A DNA stretch of 64,000 nt from Pseudopyrenochaeta lycopersici (lineage: Eukaryota > Ascomycota > Dothideomycetes > Pleosporales > Pseudopyrenochaetaceae): contig NHZP01000002.1 of the NCBI GenBank assembly GCA_003313425.1, positions 1,488,001 to 1,552,000 on the forward strand, read 5' to 3'. Positions within the stretch are counted from its first letter, which is position 1, and each line of letters starts with the position of its first letter. The translations under genes and the position numbers were made by a program. The notes beneath the pieces were generated by a model. The model searched no databases, was not told where the DNA came from, and saw only the letters and a program-made list of their open reading frames with translations. Positions 53,496-64,000 of this stretch are shown one piece after another.

Positions 53496-55650
53496 ATGGC
53501 GAATAAAGATGACCTTTACGGTCCATTAGACACATGCAATCGCTGCAATTGCCCATTTCCCTCAACATGGAATGAAGAGCATACAGAGCTGTCTGTAGTC
53601 TTGCATTCAGAAAGCGCAGAAGCAATACTGGCAGGTAAACAAAGTTGACAACTTTTTCAGTCGGCAAAGTTCTGTTTTCTTACTGGCCAGTGGCACCAAT
53701 CTCAACTTCCTTGAATATTAGACAAAAAGAAGAAGTGTCATTTGGGGGAAATTTCGATCTATACCTAGAAGGTGAATTACACTTCGAGCTAGATTATAGC
53801 GATTGAGAGGATTGGACGCGAAATGGCGCCTGGGATGAAACATTTGGAGACAAAACAGATCCTCTATCCCATCGAAATGATCTTTTTGTTTATTCACTTC
53901 CCGGTAAGCCAGGCGAAGTCGCTCAGCGTCCCAGGTAATATGAAAAAGATTTAGAAGAAGAAGCGAAGTTCAACTCTTAGTTTGATCAAACTGTACCACC
54001 TCCAAATATGAACCCTCTTCAGATATCGCAAAAAGATCTATGCGAACTTGGCTTAAGCATTATTGCGAGCAACGGGATCGTTCAGGAGCAAATGGAGCAT
54101 TCATATCTTCAGCAAACCCCATATTGCCAAAAAGGCTGCTCAAGATTCACTCATCCAGCAATACAATCAGTCTGATTGAGAAGAAGGATAACGAGCGGTA
54201 TAAATACGCACTGTTGATTATTGCTGGGGTAGTGATCAAGCAGTCAAGACCACGCGAAAGACTTTATCGTCACACGAAGATGGCATCCTTATTGACAGGG
54301 CTTTCCGCTTCAATTCGTGACGCAGTTCAAATCACGGTGCTTCTAGAGCTACAGTACTTATGGGCTGATGCCTTGTGTAAGGCCGTGGCTGAACTGCTTA
54401 TAAGATTCGCACTGGCTTGTTTCCGAACAAGGTATCGTTCAAGATGACCCGGATGAGCTTACCCAAGAGATTGCAAACCACGCTAGGATCTACACAAACG
54501 GCGTTGTAACAATCCTGACTGGAGGTACAGCTTCTGCCAATGGTGGCTTTTTGCACTGTCGAACAAGGCCGTACCCTCAGATTTCGCATCTCGATAGAAC
54601 TTCCTGAACTTGATGGCGAGCAAAGGCGGCTATTGTTAGGTCCTCAATTGATCCTTGGTATGCGTATGATCCTACAACCTACAAGGACCCACTGGACAGT
54701 CGAGCATGAATTTTTCAGGAAGGTACCTGTGTTGCTTCCCTTCGTTGATCAGATTTGCCACTTATGTCCAATAGTCTTGCTATCTCCACACATCCTTTAC
54801 TTCATCCCAACAAATTCAGTATTCTACTGTCTGTACTCAATACACGTCTATCGAGGACTCCCCGAGCATGGCTTCCCATATAGAAGTCCAAAGTTTGGAC
54901 TAGATCCGGTAAGTTTGTCTCTCAATATACTGGATTTGTACAATTGTGAGGACCCAGTTCAGAAATGGGAGCACATAGTCGAGAAATTACAGCATGATGA
55001 ACTTTCTAAACCCTCGGATAAACTTCTTGCATTATTAGCGGTTGCTGAGGCGATGGCCACTACATTATTGCACCCAAACTCTTCAACACCAGCTACAAAT
55101 CTGGATTATGGGAACAATCAACTTCCTCTGGCGTAGAATAACTTTTGGGAAATCTAATTCTAGGCCAAGTTTCCGAGCGGCATCATAGTAATGGGCATCC
55201 GAAGATGGTGCGGCATATTTTTATCTCATAGAAACGATACAGGAGCACTCACTCGGACTGCTTTGTTGTCAAAGGTATTGATTATAAGACTCAATTGGTA
55301 GCGAGCATTGCTTCTTTCAAGTATCGCGAGGACATTTATGGGTCGAAGCGCCGTTGAAGAAGATACCGTTCTACCATATCAGAGGAGACAGAATTACTCT
55401 ACTCGACCTCGATCACCAACTTCCACGGAGAACTTATCTTGATGCTACCGAACCTGAGTTCATTGAAGCAACCAGACCAAACTGTGCCATACCGTATCAA
55501 TACTTTGTATCTTCCAGTTACCAAGAAATCTTGATAAGCCAGAAATGCATGAAACTTTCGGTCTCACTCTTTTAAAGAGAAAGAGCGAGAATTTATATTC
55601 CCGCATTGGGCTATTCAGCATCTGGGAATATTATATAAGCGGAGTTGCGT
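53496..55650 (+). pseudogene. HET-domain (heterokaryon incompatibility) protein, decayed
   Basis: HET proteins trigger cell death on fusion of unlike hyphae. The order of family motifs is intact but the frame is not. MANKDDLYGPLDTCNRC opens the gene. In-frame stops are at 53804-53806 (before EDWTRNGAWDE) and 53978-53980. The CEQRDRSGANGAF and PKRLLKI blocks lead to KYALL, a one-base deletion near 54,214, VDYCWGSDQAVKTTRKTL in a second frame, and an extra base near 54,299. Then SASIRDAVQITVLLELQYLWADALC follows in the original frame. Intron 54377-54431 leads to IVQDDPDELTQEIANHARIYTNG. The DSRAWxxQE motif has Trp changed to TGA at 54717-54719. C-terminal HET-type blocks (WEHIVEKLQHDELSKPSDKL) follow in another frame. 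Confidence 0.85.
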
Positions 55651-56066
55651 CATTGCAGAAGTGGCAGGATTCGTTTCTGATGGAGAATAGTCAATATCAT
55701 ATGAAACGGTTGCCACAGTGAAGCTTTCCAAAACTCTAAGGAGATGGTGCCTAGACAGAAATTGGTCACTGCAGGTACAAGCGATCTTTCTTTTACTTTC
55801 AGTGAAGGTGTACTGGGCTTGAGGTTATGTGAAAGCGCACAGTTTGGAGAGCAAAAACGATAAGAGCCGTGATACGAAAGCGGAAGCAAAGGCGACAGCC
55901 AGAACGGTGCGGCTGAGGATGGCATCAAGTTGACAGAAAACTGCGTACCTATCGCTAAGAAATCATAAAATGGCAGAAGCAGATAACAAATGTTGCCAAA
56001 GTATAGCACTGAGGACAACTGTCCTGAATTGATTGTTCAGACAATAGATGCTTTCAAATTTCGACA
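55651..56066. other. convergent region, no intact gene
   Basis: May hold the last decayed part of the HET gene (weak coding-like fragments, no intact frame). No other feature. Confidence 0.4.
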
Positions 56067-57288
56067 CTATTTGACGACCTTCGCTTCCAAACCTCCGTCT
56101 ACTGCTGCACTCTCGGCTATATTATCATTTTCAGTTCTTATTTTCTTCACATTTGGACTCCCGAAATTTGACATCTCCATCCCTGGCTTCGATGGCTTTC
56201 TGCCCATCTTTGTACCCAATGAATAATGAAATTCTTTGTCATCCGATTCGAGCAAACCCAGCTCTACTAGTCTTTTCCGTACCTCCGTCTCAGTATTCTC
56301 GTCATAGAAGAATTGCCCCATTTGCACGAGCGACCTCTGCATGAAATTCTTCAGCGTTGGGATGTTGGCTGCAGTGAGCGCAACCTCTTGTTCCAGCATG
56401 GCCCAAAGAGTCATCAAAACGTTTGTACGGTACACATCCTTGGATTTATAAAACGTTTGCAGTCCAACTGTACGTAGGATGGCGAACAATGCGGCGAAAA
56501 GACCAAGACCCATCAGTACCCCTAGAAATATTTTCTCTCTCCTTGGCCGATTCAACTTCCTGATGAACGTAATGGGAATGAACGAGAAAATAAGGTCAGT
56601 TGAGACGTGCACAGCGCTGCCTGCAATGATGTTTCCAGTAATAGCGCCCTGCGGTATGCACTTCACGCCACCCTTCCTGAATGCACTGGGATCCCAATAC
56701 AGGCGGAAAGGGCGGCACTGAAGAAATTGGAAAAAGGTTGCGATGATAGCGTTGAGTATCAGCACGCCCATGATCGAAAAAAGAAATATTCGCCAACCAC
56801 GTGTAGTCTTCAGGCGTACCAGCAGCAGAGCAACCGACAATTTGACAAGCGTAATCGACCAATACCAAATCACTTGGCAAATGAAGATAAGACGGAGGGA
56901 GTTCGTTCGATTTTCCTGTGGGACGAATTTTGCGCGTTTGCCAAAGCCGTATGCACACGCAATGCACACAAGGACGTACTTAGCCATGGCGAGGACCTAT
57001 CAAGGCACTTCTGTCAGTCTTATGAACTCGGTTTTCTACAGATATCGTAAGAAATTGACTTACTGTTGCACCAAATACAGTCCAGTCATCGAGTCCCAAG
57101 TTGGAAATCGACCCCACTCGTGACCAAAGCCTTGCGTATAAGAGTAAAATCGATATTAATAAGATGCTGCCGCTAATACCCAGTAACATTGGGGCTTGTG
57201 TATCGTCGCCCATTGCATCGGCCATCAGCTGTCTAATCTTCATGTCATGGGGTTTGTTCGTTGGAAATTCCAACCGTAAGGCACCCAT
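56067..57288 (-). CDS. SAT4/rhodopsin-like seven-helix membrane protein
   Basis: Member of the fungal integral membrane family with the rhodopsin-like domain once called SAT4/PTH11-type. Two exons, 57064-57288 and 56067-56996, around intron 56997-57063 (GTAAGT, GACTGAC, TGATAG) give 384 residues. The first ATG is at 57288; an upstream GTG frame is ignored. Seven hydrophobic helices start with LGISGSILLISILLLYARLW. Then come the conserved LGLDDWTVFGATV, YVLVCIACAYGFG, the IWYWSITLVKLSVALLLVRL block and LILNAIIATFFQFLQCRPF. WDPSAFRKGGVKCIPQ and RKLNRPRREKIFLGVLMGLG also follow the family. The C-terminus is a hydrophilic tail. No CFEM domain precedes it. Ligand unknown. Confidence 0.88.
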
Positions 57289-58761
57289 ATCGAGGGAGAA
57301 CGAGACGAAAGTGTTCACTGAATAAGAGAATACAAAGAATATCTAATAAATATTCACGGCAATTGAACATTTGCATGCTGGAGCGAAGGACTTGCATCGC
57401 ATGAATATCTTGTCATCCTATTTTGCGGGTATCCCGCCGTCAGTCTTCCTATTCAGATCTCTACATGACCCAATCGGTTCGATCTCCCTTATTGGCATGT
57501 ATTTTGATTGGATATCTCTTCCAACTTTCCAGATAGGATTCGAGAGTTAGGTGTTTTACCACGCCGTACAGTATCAGAAGTGTTTCAGAGTCTACCCCAG
57601 ACCCATGCACCCCACAAATACAGTGCACAATGGACAGAATTGCCGAACTTTCTTAGCCTCTAGAGGAGTTCATGCGGTATTTGAGAGCTTCGGTGTGATA
57701 TCTGCGAAGTGTCTGGACGTTCGGAATGATGTGCGGATGTGACGGACCGTGAAGGCATTACACCTAGGCAATGCTGAATCAAGAGCTTCAAACGCAATGC
57801 CATGTCTGCAAGTAATTTGCTTTACGCTCAAGGCCGGAGATGGTCTTCACACCGAACAAGAATATCCTGAGGCCCCGTCGTGTCTGGTCCTCTGCGCATT
57901 GTTCAAGGCCTAGTCGCTTATTCGACAACTGTAAATGCAGCATCGCGTCCATATGCATGCAATTTCAGATGATATGGTCTGGTTTTGTGCGAAATATTTG
58001 TGCATCATGAAAATTTGCAATTTTTTTCTTCTTCTAAAGGCTATTTCGTTTGAATTGCGCAACGCTATTTCAGGCGAAGTCGCAGACGGCAACGCGGGGC
58101 GTAACTGACGTTTGCAAAGTGGGCTGCGCACACATCTGTAGGAGAATATACGAGAAGATAGGAATGTTTAAAGATGACTGTGTTTGATTTGAGAGTGAGA
58201 ACAGCGGTCCATAGAAATTTCTCAGGATGGGTGCGTTTAGGTGGGTGGACGAGCTGTAAAAACGTGCCTTGAGATTTACATCTATCTTGTGATTTGCCTA
58301 GCTTCATGTGTTTGTCTCTTGCTTCAAGGTAGTAGTATCGAAAAATAGTCCGGAAATGTCGGAGTCGTGGGAAAGTTGCATCGCTCATTACAGCTCGAAA
58401 TGGACTTAGACGAGGTGAGCCGAAGTGTGACCTGAAGACAAAAGTGCGGGGGAGACTGCCAGCCTGGACCTACACCTTCGCCGAAATCCAGCGTCAGCCC
58501 AGTACCCACTTCCTGCACTTTCGATCGTGCGTGCGGACCAACGCGTCTCGTCACTGGACGGTTTCCTTGCGCCCCCTGCTAGGCGTAAGTTTCCGAGGTA
58601 GCGGCACGCGAATGAGCATGAGGGATTCACTACGTTGCTCTAAAGCGGAACGGAATACATAGAAGCCCGGCGGAAGAGCACAAGCAGCGATATAAATTTC
58701 GAGTTTTTTTAATTCGCATCTTTACAGACAACAACAAATCTTCAAAACCTTACATTCTAAG
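57289..58761. other. 1.5 kb divergent intergenic region, no gene seen
   Basis: Between the divergent SAT4-family and P450 genes. Only short frames without family resemblance. Confidence 0.45.
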
Positions 58762-60453
58762 ATGGATGAATTCAAAGCCATGTCGTCGCCTGCTAAAATA
58801 GTTCTCTCCTTGGTTACAGCAGTGAGCCTAAGCCATCCTATTCCATCAAGATAGAGATTGACAACGTATACAGTATCTCTTCTACAGTATCTTGCGAGCT
58901 GTAAACAATATCTACTTTCATCCTTTATCAAGGTTTCCTGGACCAAAGCTACGCAGCGCGTTTTTCTTCCCCGGTGTTTATGAGGTCTTCACTGGACATA
59001 TTCCCTTTAATTGGCATAGAATCCATGAGAAATACGGGGATATCGTGCGCGTCAACCCAAATACGCTCTCTATCATTAGGCCAGATGCCTGGCGAGGTAT
59101 ATCTTCAAATGATTAAGAGCGTGAACCAATCTGATGATCAATAGAAATTTACGGTCACGGAAACAAGATGCCTCTACCGAAAGACCCGGAGTTCTACTTT
59201 CGTGGAAGAAAGGGCGATCCTGTGGATATCATCTGTACGTACAATAAATTTGTAAAGGGCGCCGTTCTAAGCAGATACAGCTGCTGATAACGCCAACCAT
59301 GCTCGCATCCGCCGTCCATTAAACCATGCCTTCTCAGAGCAGGCCTTGAGAAGCCAAGAAGGTATCATTAACTCATACATCACATTCATGATAGAAAAGC
59401 TCCACAAGCAGGAAGAAAAAGGTTTTGCTGTCGATATTATGCGGTGGCTGAACTTTACAACATTCGACATAACCGGAGATTTAGCCTTCGATGAATCCTT
59501 TGACTCACTGAAGAACGAGGATTACAACTCATGGATCGCCAATGTATTCAAAATGTTGCGAATCTCAACTATACTTCGTTCCACCAAAACTTATCCAGTT
59601 GTGGGTGTGCCGCTCATGGTCTTACTGAATACCATTCCAGCTCTGGCGAAGGCGAGGTACACGCATCACTCTTACACCCAAGAAAAGACAGCCAGACGGC
59701 TAGAGAAGAAGACCAATCGAAAAGACTTCATAAGGTAAGCGAGGCTATTATGCCTAGCACACTTACTTATTTCGTGCCAGTTACATTCTCAACAACAACG
59801 ATAATAAGGGCGTGACATTTGCAGACATTAAACAAATAAGCGGAACCCTGATCGTTGCCGGCAGCGAGACTGTTGCTACGCTCACTAGCGGTGCAATATA
59901 CTACCTACTCAAGAACCCTTCGTGGATCATTAGATTGTACCAGGAGCTGCGATCAACTTTTGAGAACGAATCACAAATCTCCTTCGCATCACTGAGTCAG
60001 CTGAAGGTCCTGAACGCAATCATCCAAGAAACCTTTCGAATATACCCACCTGTACCAACTAGTCTTCCGCGTGTGGTACCTAGCGAAGGTGCTACAATAT
60101 GCGGAACATTCCTCCCACCAGGAACGCAACTCGGCATCGCACAGTACCCTGCATATCGTTCGTCACGGAATTTCAAGAATGCAGATACGTTTGCTCCAGA
60201 ACGATTCCTTGGCGATGAAGAGTATCTTGACGACAAGCGCTCAGTTATACAGCCCTTTTCTGTTGGGCCGAGAAATTGTATTGGACAGAGCCTTGCATGG
60301 GCTGAGATGCGCACAATATTGGCACGCTTGGTATGGCACTTTGAGTTTGAGCTAGAAGAGGAAAGCACGGATTGGGATAATCAGAAGGTCTTCGTTCTGT
60401 GGCAGAAACCAAGTTTGATGGTGAGACTCACGGCTAGGGAGACTTCGGTATAG
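58762..60453 (+). CDS. Cytochrome P450 monooxygenase, CYP65-like
   Basis: Haem monooxygenase anchored in the ER membrane; substrate unknown. Five exons, 58762-58821, 58874-59096, 59145-59234, 59281-59734 and 59781-60453, with introns of 46-52 bp, give 499 residues. The first splice restores the membrane anchor and proline hinge: VLSLVTAYLFYSILRAVNNI then YFHPLSRFPGPKL. Further landmarks are RVNPNTLSII, the C-helix NHARIRRPLNHAFSEQAL, the I-helix AGSET (302-306) and ExxR at E359/R362. PERFLGDE and the haem loop FSVGPRNCIG with Cys442 follow. The nearest remembered families are the isotrichodermin C-15 hydroxylase-like P450s. No polyketide, peptide or terpene synthase is in view. Confidence 0.93.
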
Positions 60454-60745
60454 TTTGGTACAAGGATCAACAAGCAAGCCAACTATCTACGGGAGCGCCC
60501 CATGCGCTTCAGCGCTTGTCGCGCGATGAAGATACTCGAGCGAGCTGAGGTATGTCAGATTGCGGGGTTATGCGAACATGTTCAACGTTAGGCCCCCGCC
60601 CTACAACTGCAAGCCCACTTTTCCAGCGATTGTATAGAAAGTACCTTCAACATAGAGTCTCATTGATTTCTTACTTTCATTCAATCTCACTAAATTATAC
60701 AACTTGACGTAGAAACGACTCAGAACTTGTTCAAGTAACCCCAAT

Positions 60746-61589
60746 ATGCCGCTCATCACATCTGTAGTCACGGATATCTCAGAGTTTGACGAGATTATTC
60801 CCATGGACTACGATGCTTGGCAGACACCCTACAATCCGCAACTTAAACACTTTCGGCCTGTATTTAAGACACGGGAAGAATCTATTGCGTATACGAAAGC
60901 ACGGGACATCAAAAAATTGGAAGAAGCGGACCCAAACTGCTTCATGATTAAGGTGACGGATGATGTAACTAATGAGGTTGTGGGATGGGCTACCTGGGTG
61001 GTGAATGATCCGGAGAAGAGTCATGGTGCGGATGAAGAGAAGATAGTAGCGCATTGGTATCCTGAAGGTAGCCAGGAGAGGGAGTTTGCAGAGCTTTTCA
61101 TCAATGGGTTGTGGGGTTTCCTCACTGAAAGGGTCACAAGAAAGCATATGGGTACAGTGCTCTTTTCTGCACCTCCCAAATACCCATTTAGCCTCTCATT
61201 ATATGAACTTCTTGTCTTTCTTCTGACTAGTTTATGCAGATCTCCACGCAATTGTTGTCCACCCTTCGCACCGACATCGCGGCGCAGCTCGTCTACTCCT
61301 TCGATGGGGCACCGCGAAAGCCGATGAGCTTGGCATTGAAACTGTCATTTCATCTCTGCTCTCTGCAAGAGGGGCTTATGAGAAGTGCGGCTTCGGTTGT
61401 ATTGAAATTATCCCTCCGAACCCGGAGCTGTATAATTCTTCGGAGGGATCGGTAGAAGAAAAAGATGGCAAAACGGTTAGGAGGGGCGAAAAGTGGAAAG
61501 AATTGTTGGAAGATGATTTAAGTGGGTGGCTGATGTGGAGGCCTATCGGGAGGGATTGGAGGGAAGGGGATAAGGCACCATGGCAATGA
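60746..61589 (+). CDS. GNAT-family N-acetyltransferase
   Basis: Acetyl-CoA-dependent transferase, acceptor unknown. Two exons, 60746-61151 and 61240-61589, around an 88-bp intron (GTACAG...TATGCAG) give 251 residues. The splice makes KHMDLHAIVVHPSHRRRGAA, where IVVHPSHRRRGAARLLLRWG is the acetyl-CoA pyrophosphate loop (RRxxGxG/A type). ISSLLSARGAYEKCGFGCIE is the usual GNAT C-terminal block. The N-terminal half (MPLITSVVTDISEFDEIIPM) matches fungal GNATs in which a VVGWATWVV strand precedes the cofactor loop. It lies 292 bp downstream of the P450 on the same strand. Confidence 0.9.
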
Positions 61590-62010
61590 AGAAACGGATA
61601 GAGTCAAGACGCTTATGAACGAGCCCAGAATGAAATTTTTTATCTACCATAAATTGTCAACCATCACCTGCACCAGAGCAATAATTGAAAAACGTGTCGG
61701 TTACTGGTGAACTTCTCTTGGCGTAACATGCTACCCTAATTAGAAGCTATCATCACTTCTGCATTGTGTGTTGAGTTGATTGTGTCCAAGCCACTAAAGT
61801 TAACAGCGGCTGAAAGCGATGCCTGATGCGACTCGGAAGTATTGGTAGCAAGCATGTAGCGCGGAGCGGAGCGGCCGGTAGTAATGTCTATGCGAACATT
61901 GAACAATGGTAATTTTGAGGCTTGAGTACGTCAAGTACGTTGCCAGAAATACCTCTGGGAAATTTTTGTGAAGGCAAGGAGTACGTTCCGAACCTCGCTG
62001 CAGATTATTC
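61590..62010. other. convergent 3' region, no gene seen
   Basis: Between the convergent acetyltransferase and hydrolase genes. A short GCGGAGCGGAGCGG repeat lies near 61,862; nothing else is supported. Confidence 0.45.
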
Positions 62011-63003
62011 TTACTCCTTGTTCAATACATCTATTATCCATTGCACGCCTTCTTTCGCTTCACGCAATCCATACGGCATAGTTAGGATGAAGCAATGCAT
62101 CTGTTTCCCCCAATGTACCCACTCGCCTGCAACGCCATGATTTGCGCACTTATCACGGAAGATGATGCCATCTGGGCCGAGTACATCGCACCCGGCAGTT
62201 ATCCCATAGACATGAATACCACGCTTCGCGATCAGTGATATGTCGTTGTTGATTGGCGATACTCGACGATCCGCGGGATTCCAGTCACCACACCATGCTT
62301 TCGCTGTCCCCTTAATGATATCCGGCGTAAGCAAAGGATCTTTAGGTGCGATCTTGTCAATTTCAGGATTATTGCGTGTAAGATCTGTTGATGGACAAAT
62401 GGCCATGATGGCTACCGCGTGCGGCATTTGTTTTAGATCATGCCCATGTTCAAAATCTTCTCTAAGAGCCTCCAAGACCAAAGACAGCACAATATTTGCT
62501 CCTGACGAGTCACCTGCGAGTATAATTCTTTCTCCCGCCTCTTCGGCTTCTGTCATCAACGCACGATATAGTCTCAAACTCCATGGAAACGAGCTGGGCG
62601 CACGGTTGTTCGGGGCGAGAGGTATCGATACGATTGAGATGGCGGTGTCAGACATCTCCATTGCCATGTGAGTACACAACTGGTAATGTTGATCAGAGGG
62701 AGGTCTTTGCCAACTTCCCCCAGCGAAGTAGTATATGCGCTTCTTCTTCGCTTGCACAATTGACTTTGGCGATACAATGTCATATATGTGTATATCGCAT
62801 ACAACTCTTTCGGTGACAGTGCACATGTTCAATTTGGCTTTGGAGGGGTTCAATTTGATAGAGCCATCCTCATGCTTGGGTTTGCTACTGTTCAGCTGGT
62901 TGCGTAGGCGTCGGACAAGAAATTGAATCAATGACATGGAAAATGAGCGCTCATCGCGTTGCACAAGCCTTATAGAATTTTTCTGTCTGAGATGTTCTTC
63001 CAT
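62011..63003 (-). CDS. Alpha/beta hydrolase, hormone-sensitive-lipase family
   Basis: Single-exon hydrolase of 330 residues, probably an esterase or lipase on small acyl substrates. The oxyanion motif, HGGG in the family, is here FAGGSW (residues 93-98), so the His is replaced. The nucleophile elbow is GDSSG with S166. The Asp is D273 (GCDVLGPDG) and the His is H303 (QMHCF). Other landmarks are SIPLAPNNRAPSSFPWSLRL, MAICPSTDLT and DPLLTPDIIKGTAKAWCGDW. The N-terminal 60 residues are basic with a weak hydrophobic helix (LIQFLVRRLRN). The replaced oxyanion His may lower or change activity. It converges on the GNAT gene. Confidence 0.87.
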   Translation of the reverse strand: MEEHLRQKNSIRLVQRDERSFSMSLIQFLVRRLRNQLNSSKPKHEDGSIKLNPSKAKLNMCTVTERVVCDIHIYDIVSPKSIVQAKKKRIYYFAGGSWQRPPSDQHYQLCTHMAMEMSDTAISIVSIPLAPNNRAPSSFPWSLRLYRALMTEAEEAGERIILAGDSSGANIVLSLVLEALREDFEHGHDLKQMPHAVAIMAICPSTDLTRNNPEIDKIAPKDPLLTPDIIKGTAKAWCGDWNPADRRVSPINNDISLIAKRGIHVYGITAGCDVLGPDGIIFRDKCANHGVAGEWVHWGKQMHCFILTMPYGLREAKEGVQWIIDVLNKE

Positions 63004-64000
63004 GATAAATTGAAGCGCGGCCGATGCAGTTAGTCCGAGACTTCAGGAGTAAGTGAATAGGGAATATCTGAAAGGGCACAGGGCCAGAATGCATTTGTAA
63101 AATGCCATGTTAATCGCAAAAATAAGCAAACATTCCCTAAATTCCTAAGGAGACCACTTCGAGTTGAGCGCGTCATTGTTTTTCGACGCCATCGATGACG
63201 TTGAGAGGGCTTTCAGATCGCGTTGTCTAAAGCTTGTTTCGATCCGATGATTCAGCATAATCGTGCTTTTGAGCTATGCAGGTGTACCCGAAGCAAAATT
63301 TGAGAGCCAAAGGAAGCGAAAAGTAATTAGGTGAAGAGACCCTGGTGGGATTGTGTTGGCGGACACGCAAGGCACGCAACATGTTGACATATGACGTATG
63401 CGTCGAGTGAAAAGTTGCCGATATATCCATGCCCAGCCTCAGCGTCTTGGGAATCGGCCGACTCCAATCTCCTCCGCCCCCATTGAATCCTTTCAAAGCC
63501 AGCCATGTGTTTGAAAATCAGGGCTTCCGAGAGTTTGTATCGCTCGGCTAACCTCAGATCATGTCATCTCTGAGTTGCACTTGACGCTGAACCTATCAGC
63601 CTTAGTGATGATCCCACCATTTGCACGTGAAAACAAAATTCTTTCTATAGCTTTGCGAGCACTTATTGTGCAGCGTCGGCGGATTTCTTGGCCGCCAGTG
63701 ATAAGTGGTTTCGCATCAAGAGGAGAATTCCGCTCCGCCAGTCTGGTGCAGATCGCTCACTCCCGGCGCCAACTCCGACTTGAGCCTCTTAACTTCTTGG
63801 AATCATTTGTCGAGACCTTTTACTGGGCGACACTTTACTACTTTCGATTTGGGAGCATTGATACCGTCTGGGCGCACGTATGCCTACATAGCGCCGTCGC
63901 AACCGTGAATCCACCAGAACGTGATAAAGGAAATAACTGAGCCACATGTGGCATCATCTTCTCGTCTCCATCTGGAAGCCAACTATTTGACACAACCGCA
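63004..64000. other. terminal 1 kb, no gene seen
   Basis: Upstream of the hydrolase gene to the window edge. A 121-codon frame at 63,575-63,940 has no recognisable features and is not called. Confidence 0.4.

Noticed and set aside
53640..53665. 26-bp putative intron in the HET pseudogene
   Set aside because: Signals look right but it is shorter than plausible for splicing; not used to rescue the gene.
1..64000. tRNA genes, CRISPR arrays, intact transposons
   Set aside because: No tRNA B-box in context, no regularly spaced repeat arrays other than the 38-bp minisatellite, and no transposase or reverse transcriptase motifs were found by eye.

Overview
The window reads as nuclear DNA of a filamentous ascomycete (Pezizomycotina, most likely a Dothideomycete; the class is an inference). 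Genes are mostly interrupted by 45-65 bp GT-AG introns with CTRAY branch sites. The gene families are typical of such fungi: HET domain, SAT4/rhodopsin-like membrane protein, NmrA, Rtt109, Pmp3 and a CYP65-like P450. No CRISPR array, bacterial-type operon, tRNA or rRNA gene was found. Most gene models below were spliced by hand from the sequence, and exon lengths sum to whole codons.

Region 1 (1-9.8 kb) looks accessory or decaying. It holds two divergent predicted membrane proteins, a 38-bp hairpin minisatellite, an MFS transporter with a one-base frameshift, a trypsin-like protein whose last exon runs into the MFS gene, and a conserved fungal orphan that is also split by a one-base homopolymer deletion.

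Region 2 (9.8-44.2 kb) is gene-dense and housekeeping in character. In order it holds a Ser-rich orphan, SPO11, the CAF-1 large subunit (Cac1/Rlf2), a catalytically dead aspartyl-protease-like membrane protein, and a 1196-residue membrane-anchored disordered protein. Then come mitochondrial ribosomal protein L15 head-to-head with RTT109, ceramide glucosyltransferase, a zinc-less MDR alcohol dehydrogenase, an enolase-superfamily dehydratase, a Gid7/WDR26-type WD40 protein, a secreted GH1 beta-glucosidase, a SET/Vps75-type NAP histone chaperone, and a nucleotidyltransferase-like orphan. Three of these (Cac1, Rtt109, Vps75-like) act in one pathway, replication-coupled H3K56 acetylation and nucleosome assembly, and lie within 28 kb.

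Region 3 (45-52.5 kb) carries a cytosolic L-asparaginase with ankyrin tail and the nitrogen-repression regulator NmrA in tandem, then mitochondrial bL19m and Pmp3.

Region 4 (52.5-64 kb) is again accessory: a heavily mutated HET-domain pseudogene, a SAT4-family membrane protein, a cytochrome P450, a GNAT acetyltransferase and a hormone-sensitive-lipase-type hydrolase, separated by long gene-poor stretches.
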